Source: UBA668 sp046086305
Lineage (GTDB): Bacteria; Actinomycetota; Acidimicrobiia; Acidimicrobiales; Ilumatobacteraceae
Reading direction: 5' to 3'
DNA: 64,000 nucleotides
NCBI GenBank assembly: GCA_046086305.1
Contig: JBJSXI010000102.1
Location: 1 to 64,000 of the forward strand
The notes beneath the pieces are model-generated. The model worked only from the letters and a program-made list of their open reading frames with translations. It did no database searches and was not told where the DNA came from. Below are positions 18,265-25,946 of the stretch, piece by piece (positions within the stretch are counted from its first letter, which is position 1; each line of letters starts with the position of its first letter). The translations under genes and the position numbers were made by a program.

Positions 18265-19809
18265 ATGGCCGACGACGTCACCCATTACGACGCAATCGAG
18301 GCGTACTGCGACCGGCTCAGCTATGCGGCCGGCGACACCGTGCGGCTGCACACGTGGTGCGCGACCGCGCAGTACGACGTCGCCGTCGCCCGGTGGGATG
18401 CCGACGGGCCGGGACGGCCCGTGTGGTCGGCCACCGGCATCGCCGGCGTGGCCCACCCCACGCCCGACACCGCCGACGCGTCCGGGTGCGGCTGGCCGGC
18501 GGCCATCGACATCCCCGTCGCCGACGACTGGCGCAGCGGTGTCTACCTGGTCACCCTTCACGCGCACGGGGCCGTGCACGAGCGCGCCGTCGGCCACGCG
18601 ATGTTCGTCGTGCGCGCCACGCGGCCCACCTCGCCGATGCTGCTCGTGCTCGCCACCAACACCTACAACGCCTACAACAACTGGGGCGGCCGAAGCCTCT
18701 ACACCGGCGGGCACCAGGTGAGCTTCGACCGGCCGTTCGGCCGCGGACTGCTCGTGCGGCCGCGCGTCGACAACATCGACCGCAAGAGCCCCGTCACCGC
18801 CCCCGGTCACGAGCCCGACATCGACGGCGCCGCCTACCAGGAGTACCGCTGGGCACACGGCTATCCCGGCTACATGAGCTCGTCGGGCTGGTTCGCCTAC
18901 GAGCGCCGCTTCGTCGAGTGGGCCGAGTCGCAGGACATCGCATTCGACTATGCGGTGTCGAGCGATCTCGAGCAGCGTCCCTCGGTTGTCAGCGGCTATC
19001 GGCTGGTGCTCGGCGTGGGCCACGATGAATATTGGTCGGCGGCACAGCGCGACACCGTCGAGCGACATGTCGCCGATGGCGGCAACTACGCGTCGCTGTC
19101 CGGCAACACGATGTTCTGGCAGGTGCGACTCGGCCACGACGGTCACACGATGACTGCATACAAGTACGCGGCCCATCGCGACGATCCGGTGGTCGGCACC
19201 GAACGCCAGTCGACGATGACCGGCATGTGGTGCGATCCACTCGTGGGCCGCCCCGAGTGGTGGTTCCTCGGTGCGGGGTCGGCCTATGGGTTGTACAGCC
19301 GGTTCGGACAGGCGACACCGCGCGCGTCGGGTGGCTTCACCGTCTATCGCGACGACCACTGGATGTTCGAGGGCACCGGGCTGCGCTACGGCGACCAACT
19401 CGGCGCACTTCATGGTGCCGTCGGCTACGAAACCGTCGGCTGCCGACTCGGCTTCGACGAGTTCGGACTGCCGATCTCGGTGCAGGCCGATCGGCCGCCG
19501 GACCTCGAGATCGTGGCCTTCGCACCTGCCTCGAATCTCGGTGCCGGTGAGTATCCCGCCTCGGTCGCGGCGAGCGCCGATCAGTGCGACCTCGAGTTCG
19601 TCGCCGAACGGCTGTACGGGGGCACCGATGCTGCATCGCTGGCGCGGGTCCGCCACGGCAACGCGGTGATGCTGACGTGTCGGCCGAGCAGCAGCGGCAC
19701 GGTGGTCACCATCGGGTCGACCGACTGGGTGTTCGCCCTCGACGATCCGGCCATCGACCGGGTAACCCGCAACGTCCTGCAGCGGCTGTCGGCCGTAGCC
19801 TTGGCCTGA
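18265..19809 (+). CDS. N,N-dimethylformamidase large-subunit-like protein
   Basis: A 514-residue protein resembling the C-terminal catalytic part of the beta subunit of N,N-dimethylformamidase. It shows TNTYNAYNNWGGRSLY (about residue 131), FDRPFGRG, GWFAYERRFVEWAE and GHDEYWS (about residue 252). In the known enzyme a mononuclear iron is held by tyrosines and a glutamate, the glutamate lying in an HDE segment like this one; that match is inference. It is shorter than the usual large subunit of about 760 residues and no small subunit gene is adjacent. A GGAG Shine-Dalgarno precedes the ATG. Its stop overlaps the next gene as TGATG. Confidence 0.72.
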   Translation: MADDVTHYDAIEAYCDRLSYAAGDTVRLHTWCATAQYDVAVARWDADGPGRPVWSATGIAGVAHPTPDTADASGCGWPAAIDIPVADDWRSGVYLVTLHAHGAVHERAVGHAMFVVRATRPTSPMLLVLATNTYNAYNNWGGRSLYTGGHQVSFDRPFGRGLLVRPRVDNIDRKSPVTAPGHEPDIDGAAYQEYRWAHGYPGYMSSSGWFAYERRFVEWAESQDIAFDYAVSSDLEQRPSVVSGYRLVLGVGHDEYWSAAQRDTVERHVADGGNYASLSGNTMFWQVRLGHDGHTMTAYKYAAHRDDPVVGTERQSTMTGMWCDPLVGRPEWWFLGAGSAYGLYSRFGQATPRASGGFTVYRDDHWMFEGTGLRYGDQLGALHGAVGYETVGCRLGFDEFGLPISVQADRPPDLEIVAFAPASNLGAGEYPASVAASADQCDLEFVAERLYGGTDAASLARVRHGNAVMLTCRPSSSGTVVTIGSTDWVFALDDPAIDRVTRNVLQRLSAVALA

Positions 19810-20963
19810 TGGCCGAGCACCGACCCGCCACTCACGCGATCACCGCGGGACGCCACGGCTCGTCGCTCGCGCCGGCGCTGTGGGCGACGTCGGTGTGGGA
19901 GAGCAACGGCTTCGCCGATGCTCGCGAACGCGCCGCTGGAACGCGGTCCGCCGAGTTCTACAGCCGCTACGGCAACCCGACAGTGACTGCCTTCGAGGAG
20001 GCGGTCGCCGCACTCGAGGGTGCCGAGTCGTCGCTCGCGTTCGCCAGTGGGATGGGTGCACTGAGCAGCGTGGTCCTCGCCCTGTGCAGCGCGGGCGACC
20101 ACATCGTCGCCCAACGAAATCTGTACGCCGCGACCCTTGCCTTCCTCCAGGGTCCCTGCGCGCGCCTCGGTATCGAGGTCACCCTGGTCGACGCGATGGT
20201 GCCGGGATCCTTCGCCGCGGCCATCCGACCCGGCCGCACCATGCTGGTCGTCGCCGAGACTCCGTCGAATCCGCGCCTCGGACTCGTCGACCTCGACGAA
20301 CTCGGCGCGCTTCGTGGTCCGATCACGCTCGTCGACTCGACGTTCGCGACACCGCTCGGCCAGCGTCCACTCGACCATGGCGTGCACCTGTCGCTCCATT
20401 CGGCCACCAAGGGCATCGCAGGTCACAACGACGCGACACTCGGCGTGGTGAGCGGCGGGCGCGAGCTCGTCGATGCGATCTGGTCGTACGCGATCCTCCA
20501 CGGCGCCACGCCCTCACCGTTCGATGCGCTGAATGCGCTGCGCGGCGTGCGCACTCTCGATGTGCGCACCCGGCGTCAGGCCGACACGGCGCTCACCCTG
20601 GCCCGCCGACTCGAGGGACACCCGCGCGTACGTGCCGTCCACCACCCCGGCCTCGAGTCGCACCCCCAGCATGCGCTGGCCGCGCGCCAGATGATGCATT
20701 TCGGCACCATGGTGGCGTTCGAGGTCGACGGCGGTCAGGACGCTGCGGCGTCGGTGATCGATCGACTCCGCCTCGTGCGCGTGGCGACCTCGCTCGGTGG
20801 GCCCGAGACCCTCATCTGCCATCCGGCGACGACCACACATGCCAGCCTCACCACCCAGGAGGCGACTGAGCAGGGTGTCACCCCCGGTCTGCTGCGCCTG
20901 TCGGTCGGTCTCGAACACCCCGACGATCTGCTCGACGATCTCGTCGCCGCACTCGACGCCTGA
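19809..20963 (+). CDS. Cys/Met metabolism PLP-dependent enzyme (cystathionine gamma-lyase/synthase-like)
   Basis: A 384-residue PLP enzyme of the CGS/CGL family. EFYSRYGNPTVTAFEEAVAALE and FASGMGALSS are the cofactor-binding blocks; the PLP lysine is in LHSATKGIAGHNDA. The C-terminal SLGGPETLICHPATTTHASL is typical of cystathionine gamma-lyase, gamma-synthase and methionine gamma-lyase. Substrate not determinable. It is one of three members of this family in the window, about 13 and 22 kb from the others. Coupled to the DMFase-like gene by a 1-base TGATG overlap. Confidence 0.87.
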   Translation: MAEHRPATHAITAGRHGSSLAPALWATSVWESNGFADARERAAGTRSAEFYSRYGNPTVTAFEEAVAALEGAESSLAFASGMGALSSVVLALCSAGDHIVAQRNLYAATLAFLQGPCARLGIEVTLVDAMVPGSFAAAIRPGRTMLVVAETPSNPRLGLVDLDELGALRGPITLVDSTFATPLGQRPLDHGVHLSLHSATKGIAGHNDATLGVVSGGRELVDAIWSYAILHGATPSPFDALNALRGVRTLDVRTRRQADTALTLARRLEGHPRVRAVHHPGLESHPQHALAARQMMHFGTMVAFEVDGGQDAAASVIDRLRLVRVATSLGGPETLICHPATTTHASLTTQEATEQGVTPGLLRLSVGLEHPDDLLDDLVAALDA

Positions 20964-20983
20964 CGCGCTGCACGGCACGGCAC

Positions 20984-21631
20984 ATGAGCGCGCCCCCGCA
21001 CGTCCGCCTCGTCCACGGACTCGGTGGCACGGCGGCGACGATGGCGCCACTGGCTGCCGCACTCACCGCCGCCGGCATTGCGTGCGAGTGCATCACCCTT
21101 CCCGGTCACGGCACCGATCCGCACGACCTCGAGCGCATCGGATGGACCGAGTGGCTCGCGGCCGTGACACCTGCGCCAGTCCTCGTCGGCCAATCGATGG
21201 GCGCGGCGCTGGCGCTGGCCCGCGCGTCGCTCGACCACCGGGTACGTGCCGTGGTGGCGGTGAACATGCCCGCACCCGACCTCGATGCCCTCGACGGACT
21301 CGACCGGCTGCGCCGTCAGGGTCACGACCGGCTCGATGCGCCACCGCTCGCCGAGGGCGAGCTCGGCTACACACACCTGCCGATCGCGGCGGCAGAGGAG
21401 ATGGTGCGCGGTATCGCGTCGATCGACCTCGGTGCCGTGCGCGCCGCGACCCTGCTCGTCACCGGCGCGCTCGACGATGTCGTCGATCCCTATGCCGCCG
21501 AACTCGTTGCTGCGCAGCTCGGCGGTCCCGTCGACCGTCTCGTCCTCGCGCACTCGGGACACGTCGCCACACTCGGCCCCGACCTCGACACCCTCGCCGC
21601 AGCCGTGATCGCCCTCGCGACCCACACGTAG
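20984..21631 (+). CDS. Alpha/beta hydrolase
   Basis: A 215-residue alpha/beta-hydrolase. The oxyanion-hole region is LVHGLGG, the nucleophile elbow GQSMG, the acid probably Asp in GALDDVVDP and the histidine in HSGHVA. No signal peptide, so cytoplasmic. It follows the PLP gene by 20 bp and probably ends the operon begun by the HisN-like gene. Substrate unknown. Confidence 0.78.
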   Translation: MSAPPHVRLVHGLGGTAATMAPLAAALTAAGIACECITLPGHGTDPHDLERIGWTEWLAAVTPAPVLVGQSMGAALALARASLDHRVRAVVAVNMPAPDLDALDGLDRLRRQGHDRLDAPPLAEGELGYTHLPIAAAEEMVRGIASIDLGAVRAATLLVTGALDDVVDPYAAELVAAQLGGPVDRLVLAHSGHVATLGPDLDTLAAAVIALATHT

Positions 21632-21634
21632 GAT
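21629..21634 (+). promoter_or_regulatory. -10 box of the membrane-protein gene (leaderless)
   Basis: TAGGAT ends 6 nt before the ATG at 21641 and begins with the stop codon of the preceding hydrolase gene. Confidence 0.45.
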
Positions 21635-21640
21635 GCCGAC

Positions 21641-22456
21641 ATGAATGCCGACGTGGATCCGGACGAATCCAACGGTCTCGCCCATTCGGCCCGGCCCGGG
21701 TGGAGGTGGTCGATCGCCACGGCGACGCTCGTCGTCGGGATCGTCGCATTCTTCTTCCCGCTCGCGCCGTTCTGGACCCTGTGGTGGCTGCTCGCTCTCG
21801 TCCTGGTGCTGCGCCTCTCGCCCATCGGTGCACGCTGGATCGAGACCCAACGCACGGCACTCCTCGCCGACCTCGTCACCCACTCGGCCGTTGTTCGTCA
21901 TCCGCGGCTCGTCGCCGTTGCCGTGTTCGTGCTGCCCTCCCTGCTCGCGCCGGGGGTGATCTGGGATCTCAGCGATCCTGTCGACCGGTGGAACGGCGGG
22001 GCACTGTGGGCGATGGCCGTGTTCGGGTTTCTCGTGCGCACACTTGTCGAGGAGTTGCGCCGCGCCGGCCACCGGGCCAGGTGGTGGATCACATGGCTCG
22101 CCGCGACGATCGCCATCGGCACTGCGGTGCTGTGGGGCCTCCCGGCGCATGTGCGCTGGGACTACTGCCGACCGCTCCTCACCGACGCCGTCAACCGCGC
22201 AGTCGGCGACATCGACGACGGTGTGCGGTGGTGCTGGGACGATGCCGAGGTGCGGGTCGTCGACGACGAGATCCGCCTCTACACCGACACCATCCGCGAC
22301 GACGGTCAGCCATCCGATGCCGGCAGCGGCCTCGTGTTCAGCACCGACGGATCGATCGTCACCGCCGGCGGCATTCGTACACTCGTCGACCTCGGCGGCG
22401 GTTGGTACTGGTTCGAGACCGGATCACCACTCCGCGACTACTGGTTCGACGGCTGA
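21641..22456 (+). CDS. Membrane protein of unknown function
   Basis: A 271-residue protein I do not recognise. It has hydrophobic segments at about residues 23-41, 46-57, 85-102, 117-132 and 148-166, then a soluble C-terminal domain of about 100 residues with WDDAEVRVVDDEIRLYTDT and GSGLVFSTDGSIVTAGG, rich in acidic residues and ending YWFDG. The soluble domain would sit outside or inside depending on topology, which I cannot settle. Start chosen by the -10 box 6 nt upstream. The last codons and stop form the first unit of a 16-bp tandem repeat that extends beyond the gene. Confidence 0.7.
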   Translation: MNADVDPDESNGLAHSARPGWRWSIATATLVVGIVAFFFPLAPFWTLWWLLALVLVLRLSPIGARWIETQRTALLADLVTHSAVVRHPRLVAVAVFVLPSLLAPGVIWDLSDPVDRWNGGALWAMAVFGFLVRTLVEELRRAGHRARWWITWLAATIAIGTAVLWGLPAHVRWDYCRPLLTDAVNRAVGDIDDGVRWCWDDAEVRVVDDEIRLYTDTIRDDGQPSDAGSGLVFSTDGSIVTAGGIRTLVDLGGGWYWFETGSPLRDYWFDG

Positions 22457-22505
22457 GTGGTTCGGCGGCCGAGTGGATCGACGGCTGAGTGGTTCGACGG
22501 CTGAG
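22442..22505 (+). repeat. Four tandem copies of a 16-bp unit over a gene's 3' end
   Basis: TGGTTCGACGGCTGAG is repeated four times without gaps (22442, 22458, 22474, 22490). Units 1 and 4 are identical, unit 2 differs at two positions and unit 3 at one. Unit 1 encodes the last residues WFDG and the stop of the membrane protein. The array fills the gap to the convergent NfuA-like gene. Confidence 0.92.
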
Positions 22506-22511
22506 CACCGA

Positions 22512-23150
22512 TCAGCGGTAGTAGGGGTTCTCACCCGATGTGTGATCGGTGAGATCACGAACGCGTTCGATCTCCGGGATCTGCTCGCGGAGCATCGTCT
22601 GCACACCGTCGAGCATCGTCATCTTGCTCATCGAACAACCGTGGCAGCCGCCACCCATGGTGAGGTAGGCGGTACCTGCACCATCGTGACCCACATAGGT
22701 GACGAATCCACCGTGCGCGGCGAGCGCCGGGTTCACCTCGGCCGACACGACGGTCTCGACCCGGGCACTCAGCTCGTCGTCGCGCACGAGTCCTTCCACG
22801 ACCGGCGGCATCGGCTTGTTGGGGTTGCGGATCACGAGGCCCGTCGGGGCCGCGTGGTCGAGGACGGCTCCCGTGAGCAGTTCGATACTCGAGGCCGGGA
22901 TGATCACCTTCAGCGACCGGTCGTCGATGCGATGGGTGCGAACCTCGTCGGTGAATGCCGCAGCGGTGACGACGTCGAAGGTGAGGTCGTAGGCGAAGTC
23001 CTCACCGGGCTTGCTGATCACCTCGAGGCGCAGGCCGAGACGATCGGCATCAGGCTCGCTGTCGCGCAGGGCGAGCAACTCACCGAGGGCTGTCGGCGTG
23101 ATCGTGACGATCGTGTCGGTCGCGTCGGCGGGCGGGGCGAACGGGCTCAT
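22512..23150 (-). CDS. nfuA: NfuA-like Fe-S cluster carrier (NifU C-terminal domain)
   Basis: A 212-residue two-domain protein. The N-terminal half resembles the degenerate A-type (IscA/HesB-like) domain of NfuA. The C-terminal half is a NifU-type scaffold with HGGFVTYVGHD and the cluster-binding CxxC in GCHGCSMSK. NfuA carries [4Fe-4S] clusters to apo-proteins; several Fe-S enzymes of this window (MoaA, IlvD, sulfite reductase, ferredoxin) are possible clients. The ATG at 23150 is preferred because a TACCCT box ends 7 nt upstream. Confidence 0.9.
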   Translation of the reverse strand: MSPFAPPADATDTIVTITPTALGELLALRDSEPDADRLGLRLEVISKPGEDFAYDLTFDVVTAAAFTDEVRTHRIDDRSLKVIIPASSIELLTGAVLDHAAPTGLVIRNPNKPMPPVVEGLVRDDELSARVETVVSAEVNPALAAHGGFVTYVGHDGAGTAYLTMGGGCHGCSMSKMTMLDGVQTMLREQIPEIERVRDLTDHTSGENPYYR

Positions 23151-23157
23151 GACCCAG

Positions 23158-23163
23158 AGGGTA
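23158..23163 (-). promoter_or_regulatory. -10 box of nfuA (leaderless)
   Basis: TACCCT on the minus strand ends 7 nt before the ATG at 23150. Confidence 0.5.
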
Positions 23164-23240
23164 CCGGCGGCGATGCCCGTGTGTCCCTGCGGAGCCACGG
23201 TGCCTCAGCGGAGGAGCCGGGGGGTGGCACAATCGGCTCG

Positions 23241-24293
23241 ATGAGACGCTCCCGACCGATTGCCCTCCTGCTCGTCGCGCTCGGCGTCGCCGCCTGCAGC
23301 GGATCCGAGACCACGACGCCCACGACCACCACGGTCGCCACCCTTCCGCCGACCACCCAGGCGACGACGACCTCGAGTTCGACGACGACGACCGAGCTGA
23401 TCACCACGACGACGATTCCCGGCCCGACCTTCCCGCTCACCGGGCTGCCGATCCCCGGCGGCGAGCAGATCGTCCGCGCCGCCATCGTCGCGAAGATCGA
23501 CAATGCACCACCTGCCCGCCCGCAGGACGGCCTCGCCTATGCGGACATCGTCATCGAAGGCATCGTCAACGGCGGGATCACCCGATTCGCAGCCGTGTTC
23601 CACAGCCGTGGCAGCGATCCTGTCGGACCGCTGCGGTCGGGTCGGCTGCAGGACATCGACATGGTGGGGTTCTTGAACCGGCCGCTCTTCGTGTGGAGCG
23701 GCGGCAACCCGACCGTGTCGGCAGCGATCAATGCGAGCGACCTGATCAACATGGGTCCGAACTACGCCGACGGCTACTACCGCTCGACCGATCGCAAGGC
23801 CCCGCACAACTACTACACCTCGACCTCGGCGATCTGGGCAGGTGCCCGCGAGGGATGGGGGGAGCCACCACAGGCATTCGAGTTCCGGGAGGCCGAGACC
23901 GCTCCGGTGGGCGACCCCGTCTCGGCGATCACGATCACCCTCGAGAACATCACCGCCGACTGGCGATGGAATCCCTCGACCAGCCTCTACGAGCGCACCC
24001 AGAACGGTCAGCCACACCTCGACCGACCGACCGGGTCGATCCTCACCACGAACAACGTGGTCATCCTCGTGATGAAGTACAGCATCGACATCACGGGGGT
24101 GCCCAAGGCGCAGAGCGTCGGGTCGGGTGAGGCCCTCGTCTTCACCGCCGGACGACTCGTCCGCGGCACATGGACACGCGCCGACCGACTCGATCAGTTC
24201 ACCCTGCTCGACGAGCAGGGCAACCCGATCGAGTTGACGCCGGGCCGCACCTGGATCGAGCTACCGCGCCGGGACAACACGACGTGGAGTTGA
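23241..24293 (+). CDS. DUF3048 family lipoprotein (YerB-like)
   Basis: A 350-residue exported lipoprotein. Signal peptide of about 18 residues with lipobox LGVAAC, then a Thr/Ser/Pro-rich linker to about residue 62, then a DUF3048-type domain with IVAKIDNAPPARPQDGLAYADIV, RFAAVFHS, GPLRSGR and a C-terminal part with GTWTRADRLDQFTLLD. Related to Bacillus YerB; function unknown. CACAAT, a near match to TANNNT, lies 7 nt before the ATG. It overlaps the start of the EamA gene by 10 bp, suggesting co-transcription. The lipobox Cys would be lipidated by an Lgt such as the one encoded at 61-62 kb. Confidence 0.86.
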   Translation: MRRSRPIALLLVALGVAACSGSETTTPTTTTVATLPPTTQATTTSSSTTTTELITTTTIPGPTFPLTGLPIPGGEQIVRAAIVAKIDNAPPARPQDGLAYADIVIEGIVNGGITRFAAVFHSRGSDPVGPLRSGRLQDIDMVGFLNRPLFVWSGGNPTVSAAINASDLINMGPNYADGYYRSTDRKAPHNYYTSTSAIWAGAREGWGEPPQAFEFREAETAPVGDPVSAITITLENITADWRWNPSTSLYERTQNGQPHLDRPTGSILTTNNVVILVMKYSIDITGVPKAQSVGSGEALVFTAGRLVRGTWTRADRLDQFTLLDEQGNPIELTPGRTWIELPRRDNTTWS

Positions 24294-25183
24294 GCGCGCC
24301 GGTCGGCGCGCGGACGTCACCACGAACACTCGGCATGGCGGCCCTCGTCGTCGCGATCATCACGTTCAGCTGGGGTTCGACCCTGGTCAAGTTGGCCGAG
24401 ACACCTGCGATCGCGCTCGCCTTCTTGCGTCTCGCGGTGAGCAGCCTGATCTGGATCATCGTGCTCCGGGTCACCGAGGGCCGCTGGCTCTCGCGGGCCG
24501 ACCTGCGGGCCTCGCTCGTCCCCGGGATCGCGTTCGGTCTCAACATCACGTGCTTCTTCACCGGCGTCACGCGCACCACGGTCGCCGCCGCCGAGTTCAC
24601 GGGTGCTCTGACCCCGCTCCTCGTCGTGCCGGCCGGCGTCATCTTCTTCCACGAGCGCACCCGACTCGCACCACTCGCCTTCGGCGCCGTGTCGTTCGTC
24701 GGCCTCGCCATCGTGCTGTTCAACGCCCCACCGACCGGTGAGTTCTCGTGGACCGGCGTGTGGTGGATCGTCGGCGGGATGTCGCTGTGGGCCACATATC
24801 TGCTCACCAGCCGTCACCTCCGCCAGGGGCGTTCGGTGGCCGTCGTGATGGCCCACATCACGCCGCTCGCAGCGGCCACTGCGCTGCCGCTCTCGCTCGT
24901 CACCGCTCCGGGCGACCTCCTCGCGATCGACACCCGCTCGGTCGTGTTCATCCTCGTGCTCGCCATCGTCACGGGCACACTGGCGCATGGCCTCATGGTG
25001 TACGCCCAGCGGACCGTGCCGATCGGTGCGATCAGCATGCTGCAGGTGTCACAGCCCGCGCTGGCCGTGCTGTGGTCGGTGCTGTTCCTCGGGAGCAGCG
25101 TGCGGGCGGTGCAGATCGTCGGCATGGCGCTCGTCCTCGCCGGCCTCGTGGCGATCACCACCGCCACCCACCGGCTCGGATGA
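24284..25183 (+). CDS. EamA/DMT-family transporter
   Basis: A 299-residue integral membrane protein of the drug/metabolite transporter superfamily: ten hydrophobic helices in two EamA repeats, with GLNITCFFTGVTRTTVAAAEF and ALTPLLVV typical of the first repeat and GAISMLQVSQPALAVLWSVLFLG of the second. The frame opens further upstream, but GTG at 24284 (VELSAPVG) is preferred since earlier starts would run deep into the DUF3048 gene. Transported solute unknown. It lies directly before the TPP riboswitch, so a role in thiamine-related export or import is possible but not shown. Confidence 0.83.
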   Translation: MELSAPVGARTSPRTLGMAALVVAIITFSWGSTLVKLAETPAIALAFLRLAVSSLIWIIVLRVTEGRWLSRADLRASLVPGIAFGLNITCFFTGVTRTTVAAAEFTGALTPLLVVPAGVIFFHERTRLAPLAFGAVSFVGLAIVLFNAPPTGEFSWTGVWWIVGGMSLWATYLLTSRHLRQGRSVAVVMAHITPLAAATALPLSLVTAPGDLLAIDTRSVVFILVLAIVTGTLAHGLMVYAQRTVPIGAISMLQVSQPALAVLWSVLFLGSSVRAVQIVGMALVLAGLVAITTATHRLG

Positions 25184-25195
25184 GCCACCGGTAGG

Positions 25196-25291
25196 CTTCC
25201 CGCAGCGGGGAGCTCGCAGGTACGGCGGGCTGAGAGGGTGTTCGCCCCACCGACCCGGGAACCTGATCTGGGTAATGCCAGCGGAGGGAGG
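25196..25291 (+). promoter_or_regulatory. TPP (THI-element) riboswitch
   Basis: Contains the conserved TPP aptamer blocks CGGGGAGC, GCTGAGAGGG and ACCCGGGAACCTGATCTGGG followed by TAATGCCAGCG. The outer stem pairs CTTCCC (25196-25201) with GGGAGG (25286-25291). The 3' strand of that stem is also the Shine-Dalgarno sequence of thiN, whose ATG is at 25296, so ligand binding would hide the ribosome site directly. Control is therefore expected at translation initiation, and through coupling over the thiB-thiP-thiQ genes. Confidence 0.96.
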
Positions 25292-25295
25292 AACC

Positions 25296-25946
25296 ATGGA
25301 CGCCCCGTGGGCAGTTGTCGTCGCCGGAGGTGGAGCCCTGTCGGCACGCGCGACGTCCGCCGTGCGGGCCCTCGGTGACCACGCCCACATCGTCGCCGCA
25401 GATGGGGGTCTCGACCACGCGATCGCCGCAGGGATCTCGCCCCACGCGCTCGTCGGCGACCTCGACAGCATCACGGCGGCCGGGAGGATGTGGGCGTATG
25501 CGCAGGGCGTCGCGATCGACGAGCACCCTCCGGCGAAGGACCTCACCGACACCGAGTTGGCGATCACCACGGCACTCGGCGCCGGTGCCGACGAACTCCT
25601 CCTCGTCGGGGGCACCGGCGACCGGCTCGACCATCTCCTCGGCATCCTGCTCGCACTCGGTCGACCGGACCTTGCTGCGCTGCGCTCGGTGCGCGCCGTC
25701 ATCGGTGACACCGAGTTCGTGATCGTGCATGCGCATCGGCATCACGAGTTGGCACTCGACGCGAATCAGCCCTTCTCGCTCCTCGCGCTCCACGGCCCGT
25801 GTCGCGGTGTCCATGTCTCGGGCGCGCGGTGGGAGCTCGTCGATGCACATCTTGGTTCCACCGAGGCACGCGGACTCAGCAACGAAGCGCTCGGGACGAT
25901 CGGCATCTCGGTCGGCGAGGGTGTGCTGACGGTGGTGCTGCCGTGA
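25296..25946 (+). CDS. thiN: Thiamine pyrophosphokinase
   Basis: A 216-residue thiamine diphosphokinase that makes TPP from thiamine and ATP. Motifs: VAADGGLDHAIAAG, LVGDLDSIT, the acidic block KDLTDTELAI and GGTGDRLDHLLG, and a C-terminal beta domain with ARWELVDA. The ATG lies 5 nt after a GGAGGGAGG Shine-Dalgarno that belongs to the TPP riboswitch stem. First gene of thiN-thiB-thiP-thiQ; the GTG of thiB overlaps its stop. Product TPP would feed back on the riboswitch. Confidence 0.95.
   Translation: MDAPWAVVVAGGGALSARATSAVRALGDHAHIVAADGGLDHAIAAGISPHALVGDLDSITAAGRMWAYAQGVAIDEHPPAKDLTDTELAITTALGAGADELLLVGGTGDRLDHLLGILLALGRPDLAALRSVRAVIGDTEFVIVHAHRHHELALDANQPFSLLALHGPCRGVHVSGARWELVDAHLGSTEARGLSNEALGTIGISVGEGVLTVVLP

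Noticed and set aside
16396..19656. A 1086-codon open frame on the minus strand
   Set aside because: It is antisense to the well-supported deacylase and DMFase-like genes; its translation is His/Arg/Gly/Val-rich with no domain. High GC removes stops from the complementary frame.
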